In this document: positions 7,721 to 14,709 of the stretch, in pieces
How positions within the stretch are numbered: position 1 is the stretch's first letter
How the letters are laid out: each line of letters starts with the position of its first letter
IMG/VR virus record: IMGVR_UViG_3300031972_000064
Span: 1 to 45,610 of that record
Length of the DNA: 45,610 nucleotides
Reading direction: 5' to 3' (one strand)
Source: a virus
Notes under the pieces: model-generated
Databases searched by the model: none
What the model was told of the DNA's origin: nothing
Seen by the model: the letters and a program-made list of their open reading frames with translations, nothing else
Program-made: the position numbers and the translations under genes

Positions 7721-9689
7721 TGAGTTTTTAAAATCAGTGGTAGACCTCGCTGTTTCTCCTCCAGAACGTCCGTCAGTAGGAACTCCTAGTCCATACGAGG
7801 AAGATGATCCTGACCGTCGTCACGAAAAGTTTGGGATAACACGGTACACTGATCCGGGTTACTACAAGTCTGCGGGACAAGTTGCGGGATCAGATGATCG
7901 CAGCGGTTCTAAATTTTATTCTGGCACAATGGGAGTGTCCAGTTTAACTGGTAGTGTGGCTGATAACTTTGTAGGTATGCCCAAAGGTCTAGGAATGGGC
8001 TTGAGCATGATGGGTGTATCCGGCTTTGGCGTCGGAGCCATGATGAGCCTAAAGAATTTAAGTAATATTGAAGAAAAAATGAAAGCGGGAGAAGCTGGTT
8101 ACGGCGTTGGAGTGTTTAACAATCGTATTATTGGTGTTTCTCCGGGATTGTTTGGAGGGTACACTTTGTCTGGTGTTCTTCCAGAGGGATTAACAAATAA
8201 ACAACGCCAACAACTCATTGACAGTCTTTTGGGAATTTCTGCTGGTCAAAATCCTCCGGGCGATGACACTGACGGAACTCCTCCGGGCGATGACACTACT
8301 CCGGGAGATGACGGCGACCCAACAACACCTCCGGGATACAATCCTGATCTTCCGTATGACGGATACAACCCGTACCCCGATGAAGGTAATAGACCCACAC
8401 CTACACCTCCGTCTGATGGCGGCGGCAGCGGTCCTAACTACCCTGCTCCTAACCCCATTGATGACGTTGTTCCGGGTGATCCCCCGCCGTCCCGTCCTCC
8501 GTCTCGTCCCGACAATCGCCCACCACAGTCTGATGGCGGCGGCGGCGGCGGACAACACCCATCTGATCCCGGTGGAGGTGGCGGAGGCGGCGGCAGTTCC
8601 GGTGGAGGTGGCGGAGGCGGCGGCAGTTCCGGTGGAGGTGGCGGAGGCGGCCACGGTACAGACAATGATCCCGGTTATGGGGGAGGTTACAGAGCCTCTG
8701 GTGGCCCTGTAGGCTTTGCAGAGGGTGGTACCACCAAAAAAGACCCAATTCAGTCTACGGGCTTTGTAGACGGCCCACCGCAAAACTATGCAAAAGGCAC
8801 CACTGTAGCTGACACAGAAAATCACCGTGTACGTGTAGGTTCGTTTGTTCTTAACGCACCAACTACAGAACGACTGCAAAAAGAAGGAAAGCTACCAAAA
8901 GGTCCACAAAAGCGCAGGGCTGCAAAAGGCGGCAAAATGATGGATGTAGCCCTCTCTAAAGGTGAGTACGTTATTGACGTAGACGACATTGACAAGTTTG
9001 GTGGGTACGACGCCCTTAACGCAGAGAACGACAAGGGCAAGCCAGAAGTAGATCGCAGACAAGCAGCAATGGGCGGCAGTTTTTTAGACGGATACTCAGA
9101 AGGCGGAGAATTACCTCTTTCAAGAATTAAACTAGACAACTCTACCAAAACAAAATTTAACACGTTTTTAAAGAGTCGTCGTCAACGTGCAGATGTTGAA
9201 AAACTAATTGATAGTATGGACGACAGAGAGCGTTTGGCTGTGTTAGCCCTAGCTGAAACGACTGCTGCTACTGACCCTGTTGAATCTATGATGGGCGTAG
9301 GACAAACAGCAATAAATCGAGCCAGAAGCAACAGACGAGATTTTTCTAAAGTAAATGATCTTGGAGCAGTAATGAAACAACGCTCTTTTCGTGGCAGCGG
9401 AAGTAAAATGTTTCAGTACGATGGATTAGAGCCGGGTGTTCTTAGCAAAAGACTTACAGAGGTAGTTAAGGGGCAGGTTCCCGGAGCAGTAACTAAAATG
9501 TTTTCTGCTGCAGATAATCTTTTAAACCCTGAAACAGAATCTGATCCTATAATTCCATTTGATGTGATGTTTTACACCACTCCTGATGCTCCTCTTGCAA
9601 AGAACTTTGAAAGAAATCCTTTGCTAAGATACACTAAAAGTTTTGGAGGGCATGATTATTACGCCCTAGATGCTGCACCAGAAAATTAA
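7713..9689 (+). CDS. Virion-associated protein with SleB-like cell wall hydrolase domain
   Basis: The 658-aa protein has several zones. Residues 1-90 are polar. A hydrophobic Gly/Met segment at about 91-112 could insert in membrane. Residues 180-320 form a long Pro/Asp then poly-Gly/Ser linker encoded by tandem repeats. A LSKGEYVIDVDDI segment near 415-428 resembles a motif of phage internal or structural proteins. The C-terminal domain (about 500-655) resembles SleB/CwlJ-type hydrolases: RERLAVLALAETTAA with candidate catalytic E515, then GVGQTAINRARSN and FQYDG. It would cut peptidoglycan, probably during DNA entry because the gene lies in the head-gene block rather than the lysis cassette. 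The hydrolase call is by motif resemblance. Confidence 0.7.
   Translation: MANEFLKSVVDLAVSPPERPSVGTPSPYEEDDPDRRHEKFGITRYTDPGYYKSAGQVAGSDDRSGSKFYSGTMGVSSLTGSVADNFVGMPKGLGMGLSMMGVSGFGVGAMMSLKNLSNIEEKMKAGEAGYGVGVFNNRIIGVSPGLFGGYTLSGVLPEGLTNKQRQQLIDSLLGISAGQNPPGDDTDGTPPGDDTTPGDDGDPTTPPGYNPDLPYDGYNPYPDEGNRPTPTPPSDGGGSGPNYPAPNPIDDVVPGDPPPSRPPSRPDNRPPQSDGGGGGGQHPSDPGGGGGGGGSSGGGGGGGGSSGGGGGGGHGTDNDPGYGGGYRASGGPVGFAEGGTTKKDPIQSTGFVDGPPQNYAKGTTVADTENHRVRVGSFVLNAPTTERLQKEGKLPKGPQKRRAAKGGKMMDVALSKGEYVIDVDDIDKFGGYDALNAENDKGKPEVDRRQAAMGGSFLDGYSEGGELPLSRIKLDNSTKTKFNTFLKSRRQRADVEKLIDSMDDRERLAVLALAETTAATDPVESMMGVGQTAINRARSNRRDFSKVNDLGAVMKQRSFRGSGSKMFQYDGLEPGVLSKRLTEVVKGQVPGAVTKMFSAADNLLNPETESDPIIPFDVMFYTTPDAPLAKNFERNPLLRYTKSFGGHDYYALDAAPEN
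8571..8652 (+). repeat. 30-bp tandem repeat encoding Gly8-Ser2 units
   Basis: Two perfect 30-base copies (8571-8600 and 8601-8630) and a partial third (8631-8652) encode runs of eight glycines and two serines. An upstream GGC run at about 8538-8550 and duplicated CCGGGCGATGACACT blocks (8266-8300) show the same tendency to expand. In the protein this is a flexible linker between the N-terminal part and the hydrolase half. Copy number is likely to vary between relatives. Confidence 0.9.
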
Positions 9690-9704
9690 CAGCATAATGA
9701 ATTC

Positions 9705-9773
9705 GTCGGCTACCCGTTAACAACGGCCCCGACACAACCGGAGCGGCTACCTACAAGCCAAAGTAGCCCCGCT
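9705..9773 (+). promoter_or_regulatory. Two adjacent hairpins ahead of the scaffold gene
   Basis: The 100-base gap 9690-9789 contains two inverted repeats. In the first, GTCGG (9705-9709) pairs with CCGAC (9729-9733) around an inner CCGTT/AACGG stem with a three-base loop. In the second, CTAC (9747-9750) pairs with GTAG (9763-9766), continued by AGCGG (9742-9746) and CCGCT (9769-9773) across a two-base bulge. Neither is followed by a T-run, so they are not obvious terminators. They may be RNA-processing or stabilising structures before the highly expressed scaffold and capsid genes. Confidence 0.45.
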
Positions 9774-9789
9774 AACCAGAGGTAATAAA

Positions 9790-10656
9790 ATGGCAAAACA
9801 AGTACGTGGCGCAAGAGCCAACAAACCGAACGACTCTTTCGGAACTATCAATAGCGATACTCTCTACAAAGGCAACTATCGTGAAGACGTTTACAAAGAC
9901 GACGAAGACGATACCCCGGAGGTAGAAGCAAGCGACGATACCGACCAACCTGAATCTACTAGCTTTGTAGAAACAACGCAAGAGAAACCGGATCACGACT
10001 ACAAAAAACGATACGATGACTTGAAGCGACATTACGACGCTAAACTAGCAGAGTTTCAGGCGGAAAAACAACAACTGGAAGCGGCAACAAAACAGGCAAA
10101 CGTGCCTATGCCAAAAACAGTTGAAGAGTTGGAAGAATTCAAAGCGCAATATCCTGACGTGTACGGAGTTGTAGAAACTGTAGCAGCAATGCAAGCCAGT
10201 GAACGCACCACCGAACTCCAAAAAGAATTGGAAGTCATTAAAGAGCGTGAGAAGGAGACGGTAGTACAGGCTGCTTACCGCGAACTAACAGCTAATCATC
10301 CTGACTTCGATAAGATCAAATCGGACGAAAAGTTTTTAGCTTGGCTTGAAGAGCAACCCGAATCCATTTCGGATGGTATTTACAAAAACAATACCGACGC
10401 TCGTTGGGCCTCACGAGTTCTTGATCTGTACAAAGCAGACGCAGGAATCTCAAAAAAGAAGACTAACAAGGCGAAGACCGACGCTGCAACTTCAGTACGT
10501 GCCCCTAAAGCTAGGGACATTGCATCTGAACAAAGTGGAGATACTCGCATTTGGAAGGCTTCTGAAATCCGTAGTCTCAAGCCGTGGGAGTTTGAAAAGC
10601 TGGAAAGCGAATTAGACGCCGCACGTCAAGAGGGACGGATCGACCCTAACAACTAA
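9790..10656 (+). CDS. Capsid scaffold protein
   Basis: The 288-aa protein is highly charged and mostly helical. An acidic N-terminal third (DVYKDDEDDTPEVEAS) leads into a long coiled coil (about residues 65-155, KKRYDDLKRHYDAKLAEFQ through LQKELEVIKEREKE). A Lys-rich then acidic C-terminal part follows. This composition, the absence of a catalytic motif and the position immediately before the major capsid gene are typical of scaffolding proteins, which direct prohead assembly and then leave. AGAGG upstream of ATG 9790 serves as ribosome-binding site. No protease domain is visible in it or next to it. Confidence 0.75.
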   Translation: MAKQVRGARANKPNDSFGTINSDTLYKGNYREDVYKDDEDDTPEVEASDDTDQPESTSFVETTQEKPDHDYKKRYDDLKRHYDAKLAEFQAEKQQLEAATKQANVPMPKTVEELEEFKAQYPDVYGVVETVAAMQASERTTELQKELEVIKEREKETVVQAAYRELTANHPDFDKIKSDEKFLAWLEEQPESISDGIYKNNTDARWASRVLDLYKADAGISKKKTNKAKTDAATSVRAPKARDIASEQSGDTRIWKASEIRSLKPWEFEKLESELDAARQEGRIDPNN

Positions 10657-10685
10657 TCCTCAAACAGAGGGAAGGAAAAGAACCA

Positions 10686-11663
10686 ATGGCATTTGGTACT
10701 GCTGCAGGTTATGGTAACCTGCCTTCCGGTAATTTTGCACCGGAAATCTTTAGCCAAAAGGTTCTCAAGTTCTTCCGTCGTGCTTCGGTTGTAGAAGATA
10801 TTACAAACACCGACTACGCGGGCGAAATTGAAAACTTTGGCGACACGGTTCGCATCATCAAAGAACCAACAGTCACAGTCAGTTCGTATACACGGGGTTC
10901 CGTCGTAAACGCACAAGACTTGGCTGACGATCAAATCACGATGGTTGTCGATAACGCAAACGCTTTCGCGTTCAAGATTGACGACATCGAAGAGCGGCAT
11001 TCGCACGTAAACTTTGAAGCACTTGCTACCTCATCAGGTGCATTTGCTCTGAAGCGTAAGTACGATGCAAACGTCCTGCAAGCTATCTCTGATGGCGCAG
11101 GTATCGCTGGTGCTGACGACGCTTCACTGTCAGGTGGTCTTACCACCACAAACAGTGCGCTGGGTACTGCATCCGCTCCTATCAACGTAGAAACTGACGA
11201 TGCTGGCATCAACTTGATGCTGCTGATGGCACGTACACTGGACGATCAGTCTGTGCCTGAAGAGAATCGTTGGTTTGTAGCACCACCAATCTTCTACGAG
11301 AAGATGTTCCAAGCCGGAAACAAGATGGCTGAAGTTCAGGTAACTGGTGACGCTACTTCTCCACTGCGTAACGGTCTTGCTATTCCGGGCACCCTTGCTG
11401 GTTTCCGCTGTTACAAGTCTACTGCGCTTAACTCAACAGCAGGTACCGATCAGGTAACTCTGTCTGGTGTGGCAACTGACGCCTCTGAGAATGTGATTCT
11501 TGCTGGCCACATGTCGTCCACCTCCACTGCTTCGCACATTGCTAAGACCGAAGTGGTTCGTTCAACTGAGTCGTTCTCTGACGTTATTCGTGGTCTGCAC
11601 GTTTTTGGTCGCAAAGTTCTGCGCCCAGAAGCTGTCGTTCGCGGCGTCATCGACTTCGCGTAA
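10686..11663 (+). CDS. Major capsid protein
   Basis: This 325-aa protein most likely forms the capsid shell with the HK97 fold. It follows the scaffold gene and precedes a decoration-type protein. Segments typical of podovirus capsid proteins include the N-terminal arm with FAPEIFSQKVLKFFRR (about residues 17-32), a DTVRIIKEPTVTVSSY strand region (about 52-67), and a WFVAPPIFYEKM segment near 198-209. Codon use is GC-richer and more biased than in neighbouring genes, as is common for the most abundant virion protein. GGGAAGGA before ATG 10686 is a strong ribosome-binding site. A 15-base gap separates it from the next gene. Confidence 0.88.
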   Translation: MAFGTAAGYGNLPSGNFAPEIFSQKVLKFFRRASVVEDITNTDYAGEIENFGDTVRIIKEPTVTVSSYTRGSVVNAQDLADDQITMVVDNANAFAFKIDDIEERHSHVNFEALATSSGAFALKRKYDANVLQAISDGAGIAGADDASLSGGLTTTNSALGTASAPINVETDDAGINLMLLMARTLDDQSVPEENRWFVAPPIFYEKMFQAGNKMAEVQVTGDATSPLRNGLAIPGTLAGFRCYKSTALNSTAGTDQVTLSGVATDASENVILAGHMSSTSTASHIAKTEVVRSTESFSDVIRGLHVFGRKVLRPEAVVRGVIDFA

Positions 11664-11678
11664 GGGAGGGCTAGGTAA

Positions 11679-12137
11679 ATGGCTACTTTTGACCATACCA
11701 TCACTGGTGGTGGAACTGTAGGACATCCCGCACACGCGATTCGTCCTTACATCGTGCAGTCAAAAATCTTTGACGCTGCCGATAACAACCTTACAGCTAA
11801 CGATGTCATTAAAGTGATTGACCTACCGGACAACTCGATTGTTCTTGGTGGTTGCCTTGATGTCCTTGAAGCTGGTGGCTCTAGTGTGACTTTTGACGTT
11901 GGTATCAGCACCGACATTGATGCCTTCTGTGATGGTGTTGATGGTAACGCTGATGCTATCTACAACTTTCACCCTACAGCAACAGGTATCAACACAGTAA
12001 TTGCAACAGACGCTATCCAAGTTAAAATCTTGGGTGCTGACTCTGCTGTAGTTCGTTTCCGTGTTATTGCTTTGATTGCTGACATTGGTGATCCAACTGC
12101 ACTGGTTCAGACTGCTTCAGTCCAGACTGGCGTATAA
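11679..12137 (+). CDS. Head decoration or capsid-associated protein
   Basis: The 152-aa protein is beta-rich and slightly acidic, with alternating hydrophobic residues (VIKVIDLPDNSIVLGGCLDV, residues about 47-66) and many Ala, Asp, Gly and Thr. It lies 15 bases after the major capsid gene, with GGAGGGCTAGG upstream of ATG 11679. A Rho-independent terminator follows it directly, so scaffold, capsid and this gene form the end of a transcription unit. Small beta-rich proteins at this place usually decorate the capsid lattice. Sequence alone does not prove the role; a minor head or head-fibre protein is the alternative. Confidence 0.65.
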   Translation: MATFDHTITGGGTVGHPAHAIRPYIVQSKIFDAADNNLTANDVIKVIDLPDNSIVLGGCLDVLEAGGSSVTFDVGISTDIDAFCDGVDGNADAIYNFHPTATGINTVIATDAIQVKILGADSAVVRFRVIALIADIGDPTALVQTASVQTGV

Positions 12138-12143
12138 CATTAA

Positions 12144-12186
12144 TCAAGGGGGCAGGGCAACTTGCCCTCTTGACCTTTCTTTAAAT
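12144..12186 (+). terminator. Rho-independent terminator after the capsid block
   Basis: TCAAGGGGGCA (12144-12154) pairs with TGCCCTCTTGA (12163-12173) over eleven base pairs, one of them G-U, around an eight-base loop. A pyrimidine tract (CCTTTCTTT) follows. The hairpin ends the scaffold-capsid-decoration unit. Its right arm supplies part of the -35 element of the next promoter. Confidence 0.75.
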
Positions 12187-12198
12187 CTGTGATATATA
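12170..12198 (+). promoter_or_regulatory. Sigma70-like promoter after the capsid terminator
   Basis: TTGACC (12170-12175) and TATATA (12193-12198) are 17 bases apart. The -35 box is built from the last bases of the terminator stem. Transcription would start near 12205, about 30 bases before the next gene. Terminator and promoter together reset transcription between capsid genes and the lysis and tail genes. Confidence 0.6.
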
Positions 12199-12237
12199 TG
12201 CTCATCCCTTCCGGGGTAAACTACACAGGAGATGGCG

Positions 12238-12927
12238 ATGAATTATATCACAAGTAACATTCCATATTTTAAGGCTTGGGTACGAAGAGAATACACAACC
12301 AATCACGATAGATACCACGGTGAATTTTTACACGCTATGGTTATTGGAGTCACCACTTTACCAATGCGTACCATGTCTTTTCAAGTCTTGTTTACAGGAT
12401 GCGAAGACGAAGAAAACAACGTACATGGTGGTGCCATGTGGGCACGTATGCCTCTCACAGCACTGGTGGGTGATACGCCCTTAGATGAATGGCCTACACC
12501 AATACCAACATACTTGGCCCAGCCGTGGGATTGTCAATCACATCACCATTCAGTATTTGTGTTGAATAGGGGTACGCCCTGTCCGTGGTTGGCAAAGATA
12601 GATGGAGAATTTTATCCTGCAAAGTATTACTTCACTGTGGACTACACAGATACTGAAGTAGCAGATGATCCGGCGCAACACAAACAGAGTCATGTGCTTG
12701 AACTTTTAGATGCTGGTGAGTGGACAGGAAATATGGTTGCCCTACCAAACAACAGGGTACGAGTTACAAACCCAGCGTGGTTTGTTACGGGCGACGGCCC
12801 ACCGGACTTCGCTCCTAGTCAGTGGGTCCATCATTCTAAACAAGACCCGAACTATGTGAGCGACACAGCACGGGTATTCAACAACCTCTATGCGGAGAGT
12901 GATTATGAAGAAGATGATGAAGAGTAA
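12238..12927 (+). CDS. Hypothetical protein, 229 aa, first gene after the internal promoter
   Basis: The protein is Trp-, His- and Pro-rich with an acidic tail (ESDYEEDDEE). Segments such as FLHAMVIGVTTLPMRTMSFQ and QPWDCQSHHHSVFVLNRG look like a compact globular fold. I recall similar proteins in cyanophages and other marine phages, without known function. ATG 12238 is chosen over ATG 12232 because AGGAG ends at 12231, which gives a normal six-base spacing only for the second ATG. The gene has its own promoter and is followed, with overlap, by a cluster of tiny basic proteins. Confidence 0.75.
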   Translation: MNYITSNIPYFKAWVRREYTTNHDRYHGEFLHAMVIGVTTLPMRTMSFQVLFTGCEDEENNVHGGAMWARMPLTALVGDTPLDEWPTPIPTYLAQPWDCQSHHHSVFVLNRGTPCPWLAKIDGEFYPAKYYFTVDYTDTEVADDPAQHKQSHVLELLDAGEWTGNMVALPNNRVRVTNPAWFVTGDGPPDFAPSQWVHHSKQDPNYVSDTARVFNNLYAESDYEEDDEE

Positions 12928-13141
12928 GGGCATGGCCCGTGGTGGCAGTGCAAAGAAAAAAGCAAAGGGCATGGCTCGTGGTGGTAAAACCATGATGAAG
13001 TCTAAGGGCATGAAGCGCGGCGGAAAAATGTCTATGAAGTCTAAGGGCATGGCAAAGGGCGGCAAAGCTGGTGGCGCAATGACTCTTGCATCTATCCGTG
13101 CTGCAGCTAAGAAAAAAGGCTACAAGTTGGTAAAGGCGTAG
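12905..13141 (+). CDS. Lys/Gly/Met-rich repeat protein, 78 aa
   Basis: The protein consists mainly of four imperfect repeats of the KGMARGG type, spaced by Lys-rich linkers, then a short helical C-terminus (LASIRAAAKKKGYKLVKA). It is extremely basic. The chosen start, ATG 12905, has GGAGAG about five bases upstream and overlaps the previous gene by 23 bases; an upstream ATG at 12890 is in frame but less well placed. Similar RGG/KGG proteins occur in marine phages with no established role. Nucleic-acid binding is plausible from charge alone. The MMYGG-repeat protein at 35550-35837 is similar in style. Confidence 0.75.
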   Translation: MKKMMKSKGMARGGSAKKKAKGMARGGKTMMKSKGMKRGGKMSMKSKGMAKGGKAGGAMTLASIRAAAKKKGYKLVKA

Positions 13142-13145
13142 TCAG

Positions 13146-13295
13146 ATGGCACGTCGTGGACTATATGCCAACATAGCAGCCAAGAAACGCCGCATCAAAG
13201 CCGGTAGCGGAGAGAAGATGCGTACTGCTGGAAGTAAGGGTGCGCCTAGCAAAGCCAACTTCCGTCGTGCTGCACAGACTGTAAGGAAAAAGTGA
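13146..13295 (+). CDS. Small basic conserved phage protein, 49 aa
   Basis: ATG 13146 begins four bases after the previous stop. The product opens MARRGLYANIAAKKRRIKAG and continues with GSGEKMR and a KGAPSKANFRRAA segment. I recognise this RGLYANI...KRIKAGSGEKMR pattern from many cyanophage and pelagic phage genomes, where it is an uncharacterised conserved small protein. It is strongly basic with no hydrophobic segment. It belongs to a run of five such genes, all overlapping or within a few bases of each other, so they are likely co-translated. Confidence 0.8.
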   Translation: MARRGLYANIAAKKRRIKAGSGEKMRTAGSKGAPSKANFRRAAQTVRKK

Positions 13296-13296
13296 C

Positions 13297-13476
13297 ATGG
13301 CAAAGAAAGCACCACCCAAGCCCAAGAAAAAGTCAAAGGGCGCAACTCCCAAAAACAAGGCACTTTACTCCCGTGTGAAGGCAGAGGCAAAGAAGAAATT
13401 TGATGTCTACCCGTCAGCATACGCAAATGCTTGGCTTGTCAGGACGTACAAGAAACGTGGCGGGACGTATGCCTAA
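13297..13476 (+). CDS. Small basic conserved phage protein, 59 aa
   Basis: ATG 13297 follows the previous stop by one base, and AAGGAAAAAG upstream is the ribosome-binding site. The N-terminal third is Lys/Pro-rich (KKAPPKPKKKSKG). The C-terminal half carries KFDVYPSAYANAWLVRTYKK and ends RGGTYA, a pattern I know from small conserved proteins in marine phages and some bacteria. Function is unknown. The stop TAA overlaps the next ATG as TAATG. The gene is translated in the frame hidden behind a longer open frame of its neighbour, so it is easily missed. Confidence 0.8.
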   Translation: MAKKAPPKPKKKSKGATPKNKALYSRVKAEAKKKFDVYPSAYANAWLVRTYKKRGGTYA

Positions 13477-13724
13477 TGGCTAAACCAAAGGGTGGTTTGA
13501 CAAAGTGGTTCAAGGAAGACTGGCGGGATGTAAAGACCGGCAAGAAGTGTGGTCGTTCTGGTTCTGAAAAGAAGAAGCGTCCCTACCCAGCCTGTAGACC
13601 AGCCAAAGTTGCAAAGCGCATTACAAAAAAAGAAGCAGCAAAGAAGACCGGACCCGGCAAGGTCAAGTGGTCTGTAACGGCTTCAGGTAGAAAAAGGAAA
13701 AAGGCCAGTGGCAAGAAAGCCTGA
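13476..13724 (+). CDS. Small basic conserved phage protein with CGRS and CRPAKV motifs, 82 aa
   Basis: The start at ATG 13476 is set by the TAATG overlap with the previous gene; an in-frame upstream start at 13431 would lie inside that gene. The sequence has MAKPKGGLTKWFKEDWRDV, then KKCGRSG and YPACRPAKV, and a Lys-rich tail. The paired cysteines and basic patches suggest a metal- or nucleic-acid-binding small domain. I recognise the pattern from small proteins of marine phages and some bacteria. No function is established. Confidence 0.8.
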   Translation: MAKPKGGLTKWFKEDWRDVKTGKKCGRSGSEKKKRPYPACRPAKVAKRITKKEAAKKTGPGKVKWSVTASGRKRKKASGKKA

Positions 13725-13992
13725 TAAAATGCCAGCTCGTAACAAGAAGAACTTTCGTGCCACAAAGAAGGGTGCGGGAATGACAGAGGCGGGCGTGAAA
13801 GCGTATCGTCGCAAGAACCCCGGCAGCAAACTAAAGACAGCGGTTACTGGCAAGGTAAAACCCGGAAGTAAAGCAGCCAAGCGGCGTAAATCATTCTGTG
13901 CCCGTTCTGCAGGACAGATGAAAAAGTTTCCTAAAGCTGCAAAGAATCCGAATAGCCGTCTGCGCCAAGCACGAAAGAGGTGGAAATGTTAA
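13708..13992 (+). CDS. Small basic conserved phage protein (possibly the DUF6321 type), 94 aa
   Basis: The frame can start at GTG 13708, overlapping the previous gene by 17 bases with AAGG upstream, or at ATG 13729. The core has KGAGMTEAGVKAYRRKNPGS, KLKTAVTGKVKPGSKAAKRR and FCARSAGQMKKF, and ends RLRQARKRWKC. This is a recognisable conserved family of phage proteins, which I believe is called DUF6321, though I could not check the name. It is extremely basic. It is the last of the five tiny basic genes and overlaps the holin gene. Confidence 0.8.
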   Translation: MARKPDKMPARNKKNFRATKKGAGMTEAGVKAYRRKNPGSKLKTAVTGKVKPGSKAAKRRKSFCARSAGQMKKFPKAAKNPNSRLRQARKRWKC

Positions 13993-14369
13993 ACCTACTT
14001 ATCGGACCAATCACACAACTAGCAGGTACATGGCTTGAAGGAACGGTTGAAACAAAAAAAGCTAAGACTTTGGCGAAAGTCGCAACGGCCAAAGCTGAAG
14101 CGACTATTATGGAAAAAAAGGCAACGGGTGAGATTGACTGGGACTTAGAAGCAATTAAGGGTGCCCAAAACTCGTGGAAAGATGAATGGCTAGTCATCTT
14201 GTTTTCTGTACCACTAATACTAGCCTTTATACCCGGAATGGAAGATGTCGTATCACATGGATTTCAACAACTGGAGCAAATGCCTGAATGGTACCAGTAC
14301 AGCTTGGGCGTTATTGTTGCTGCAAGCTTTGGAGTTCGCAGCGCAACAAAATTCTTTGGAAAAAAATGA
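13986..14369 (+). CDS. Holin, GTA-type three-transmembrane family
   Basis: The 127-aa protein has an N-terminal hydrophobic helix (LNLLIGPITQLAGTWLEG, residues 2-20), a charged helical middle, then WKDEWLVILFSVPLILAFIPG (about 61-80) and YQYSLGVIVAASFGVRS (about 103-120). This layout, including the SWKDE box before the second membrane segment, matches the family annotated as three-TM holins first named from gene transfer agents. It would permeabilise the inner membrane at lysis. ATG 13986 is chosen over GTG 13980 because AAGAGG gives better spacing. It overlaps the neighbours on both sides, and the lysozyme is three genes downstream. Confidence 0.75.
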   Translation: MLNLLIGPITQLAGTWLEGTVETKKAKTLAKVATAKAEATIMEKKATGEIDWDLEAIKGAQNSWKDEWLVILFSVPLILAFIPGMEDVVSHGFQQLEQMPEWYQYSLGVIVAASFGVRSATKFFGKK

Positions 14370-14485
14370 CCTTGATAAAAAAAATTTTAAACGCCGTATT
14401 TAAACACATGATCACTCCTGACTACGTAGGAGACTTGTCGCGGCACAGACTGCACTCAACTAAATACGAAGACTTGTGCAAGTAA
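14366..14485 (+). CDS. Very small protein in the lysis cassette, 39 aa
   Basis: ATG 14366 overlaps the holin stop as ATGA. The product has a basic amphipathic start (MTLIKKILNAVFKHMI) followed by a polar tail with RHRLHSTKYEDLCK. There is no strong membrane segment and no recognised family. Position between two membrane proteins and before the lysozyme, together with coupled translation, suggests a lysis accessory or regulatory peptide, by inference only. Confidence 0.6.
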   Translation: MTLIKKILNAVFKHMITPDYVGDLSRHRLHSTKYEDLCK

Positions 14486-14495
14486 GGAATGCAGC

Positions 14496-14702
14496 ATGGC
14501 CGAAGTCACAATGGAACGGTTTCTCAAGTGGAAGATACTACCCCGCTTGATGATGTTAATGATGTCTGTATCAGCGTGGAGAGTAGTGGAGTGGTTTATG
14601 ACTCTGCCCGATCCGACAAACGCACAAGCAGGTCTAGTAAGTGTAGTCACGGGGGCCATGACTGGTGCATTTGCGGTATGGCTGGGTCACGAAAAGGGAT
14701 GA
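14496..14702 (+). CDS. Small two-transmembrane protein, second holin candidate
   Basis: The 68-aa protein has an N-terminal amphipathic stretch (VTMERFLKWKILPRL) running into a hydrophobic helix rich in Met (MMLMMSVSAWRVVEW). A second membrane segment follows near the C-terminus (LVSVVTGAMTGAFAVWLG). Proteins with this ERFLKWKILPR...VVTGAMTGAF pattern are widespread in marine phages. The size, topology and adjacency to lysozyme fit a class II holin or an antiholin partner of the upstream three-TM holin. AAGGAATG lies upstream of ATG 14496. Confidence 0.7.
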   Translation: MAEVTMERFLKWKILPRLMMLMMSVSAWRVVEWFMTLPDPTNAQAGLVSVVTGAMTGAFAVWLGHEKG

Positions 14703-14709
14703 TATAGCA

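Noticed and set aside
8190-8879. Long minus-strand open frame (229 codons) opposite the poly-Gly region
   Set aside because: It is the mirror of the GC-rich Gly/Pro repeats, has no ribosome-binding site, and encodes low-complexity sequence opposite a well-supported gene.
9690-9789. tRNA gene in the gap before the scaffold
   Set aside because: There are two separate hairpins, but no cloverleaf, T-arm consensus or acceptor stem.
12232-12237. Upstream ATG for the 229-aa gene
   Set aside because: AGGAG directly abuts this ATG with no spacer. The ATG at 12238 has normal spacing.
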